Source: Lysinibacillus agricola (lineage in GTDB: Bacteria; Bacillota; Bacilli; Bacillales_A; Planococcaceae). From it: a DNA stretch of 64,000 bases. Positions 63,582 to 64,000 of the stretch are shown here, piece by piece. The stretch spans positions 4,529,501-4,593,500 of the forward strand of contig NZ_CP067341.1 of assembly GCF_016638705.1 (NCBI RefSeq), given 5' to 3'. Position 1 is the stretch's first letter. Each line of letters begins with the position of its first letter. The position numbers were made by a program, and so were the translations under genes. The notes beneath the pieces were generated by a model. The model did not search any database. It had not been told where the DNA came from and saw only the letters and a program-made list of their open reading frames with translations.

Positions 63582-64000
63582 ATGGAACTAAAACAATTGG
63601 AATACTTTATCGTACTATGTCAAGAGCTGCATTTTACACGTGCGGCGGAGAAACTAGGTATTGCCCAACCTTCTCTTAGTCAACAAATTAGCTTGTTAGA
63701 ACATGAAGTTGGGATGCCTTTATTTGATCGTATTGGCAAAAAAAATATACTTACTGATGCAGGTAAAACATTGCTCCATCACAGCTACAATGTTTTTCAT
63801 GAAATTTCTCAGGCACGTGCTGCAATTAGCGAGCTTCAGGGATTAGAGAGGGGTACGCTCAAAATAGGCTCCCTACTCACAGTTGTTAATTATTTGCTTT
63901 CCCCAACAGTTATCAGGTTTCACAATGCTTATCCCAATGTAGAACTTTCTGTACAAGGGTTACGAACTGGAGATATTTACAAAGGACTATTACAAAATGA
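63582..64000 (+). CDS. LysR-family transcriptional regulator, cut by the window edge
   Basis: 139 codons are visible of about 300. The winged helix-turn-helix (1-60) reads MELKQLEYFIVLCQELHFTR, AAEKLGIAQPSLSQQISLLE, followed by the linker helix (GKTLLHHSYNVFHEISQARA) and the start of the effector domain (GTLKIGSLLTVVNYLLSP). ATG follows TTAGGAGGAAATTCG. It is divergent from the MOSC gene, the classical LysR arrangement, and probably regulates it. Confidence 0.92.
   Translation, partial: MELKQLEYFIVLCQELHFTRAAEKLGIAQPSLSQQISLLEHEVGMPLFDRIGKKNILTDAGKTLLHHSYNVFHEISQARAAISELQGLERGTLKIGSLLTVVNYLLSPTVIRFHNAYPNVELSVQGLRTGDIYKGLLQN

Overview
The window looks like chromosome of a spore-forming, AT-rich, Gram-positive rod of the Bacillales, most likely Lysinibacillus. 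The evidence is: a sporulation set (prkA, yhbH, spoVR, a LytH-like M23 peptidase, a YkuD-like L,D-transpeptidase, two small acid-soluble spore proteins); strong GGAGG Shine-Dalgarno (SD) sites with frequent TTG and GTG starts; proteins close to B. subtilis PfeT, YfkK, YfmL, Map, SbcCD, RNase J and PrkA; and an aspartate racemase/ATP-grasp ligase pair that fits the L-Lys-D-Asp peptidoglycan known for Lysinibacillus. I see no rRNA, tRNA, CRISPR array or prophage.

Layout. 1-9 kb: truncated MFS exporter with a possible attenuator leader, SE1561-family and YwqG-like proteins, class I fumarase, Fe(II)-efflux ATPase pfeT with a Fur-like box, yihY-ytxH and yfkK. 9-18 kb: motAB stator genes, M29 aminopeptidase, beta-carbonic anhydrase, acetyltransferase, PPK2 polyphosphate kinase, TspO-like protein, methionine aminopeptidase and thiT behind a TPP riboswitch. 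18-29 kb: DUF4870 protein, sbcDC, a secreted GDSL esterase, the operon yfmL - second M29 aminopeptidase, and the racemase/ligase pair. 29-42 kb: C39-like lipoprotein, acyl-CoA ligase, metallophosphoesterase, two Cys-rich proteins, an IS3 element, a cluster of spore-related small genes with ykuD, DUF2935 protein, RNase J, and an orphan HsdS-like protein divergent from an XRE regulator. 42-50 kb: radical SAM/SPASM protein, spoVR, yhbH, prkA, lytH. 50-64 kb: stalk-domain secreted protein, chemoreceptor, small membrane proteins, DUF1456 protein, SASP, a complete Bce-type resistance module (regulator, kinase, ATPase, permease), a decayed acetyltransferase, Dus, a decayed chemoreceptor, and a MOSC protein divergent from a LysR regulator cut by the right edge.

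The most distinctive feature is a dispersed family of 100-400 bp intergenic repeats. They have inverted ends reading GGCTCATCACC...GGTGATGAGCC and modular interiors. At least eleven copies or remnants fill most of the longer gene-free stretches. A second repeat type carries a CTGATT...AATCAG end pair, and a third, shorter type ends in TGAATGAAGATAAAAG.

Other points worth checking: a prkA start region whose best ribosome site precedes an ATC codon; two intergenic palindromes that each carry a pair of opposed -10 boxes; an IS3 transposase with compensating indels; a structured leader before yfmL; and two adjacent Cys-rich proteins, one of which is easily missed. No single new system is proven; the repeat family and the XRE/HsdS-like pair are the best candidates.
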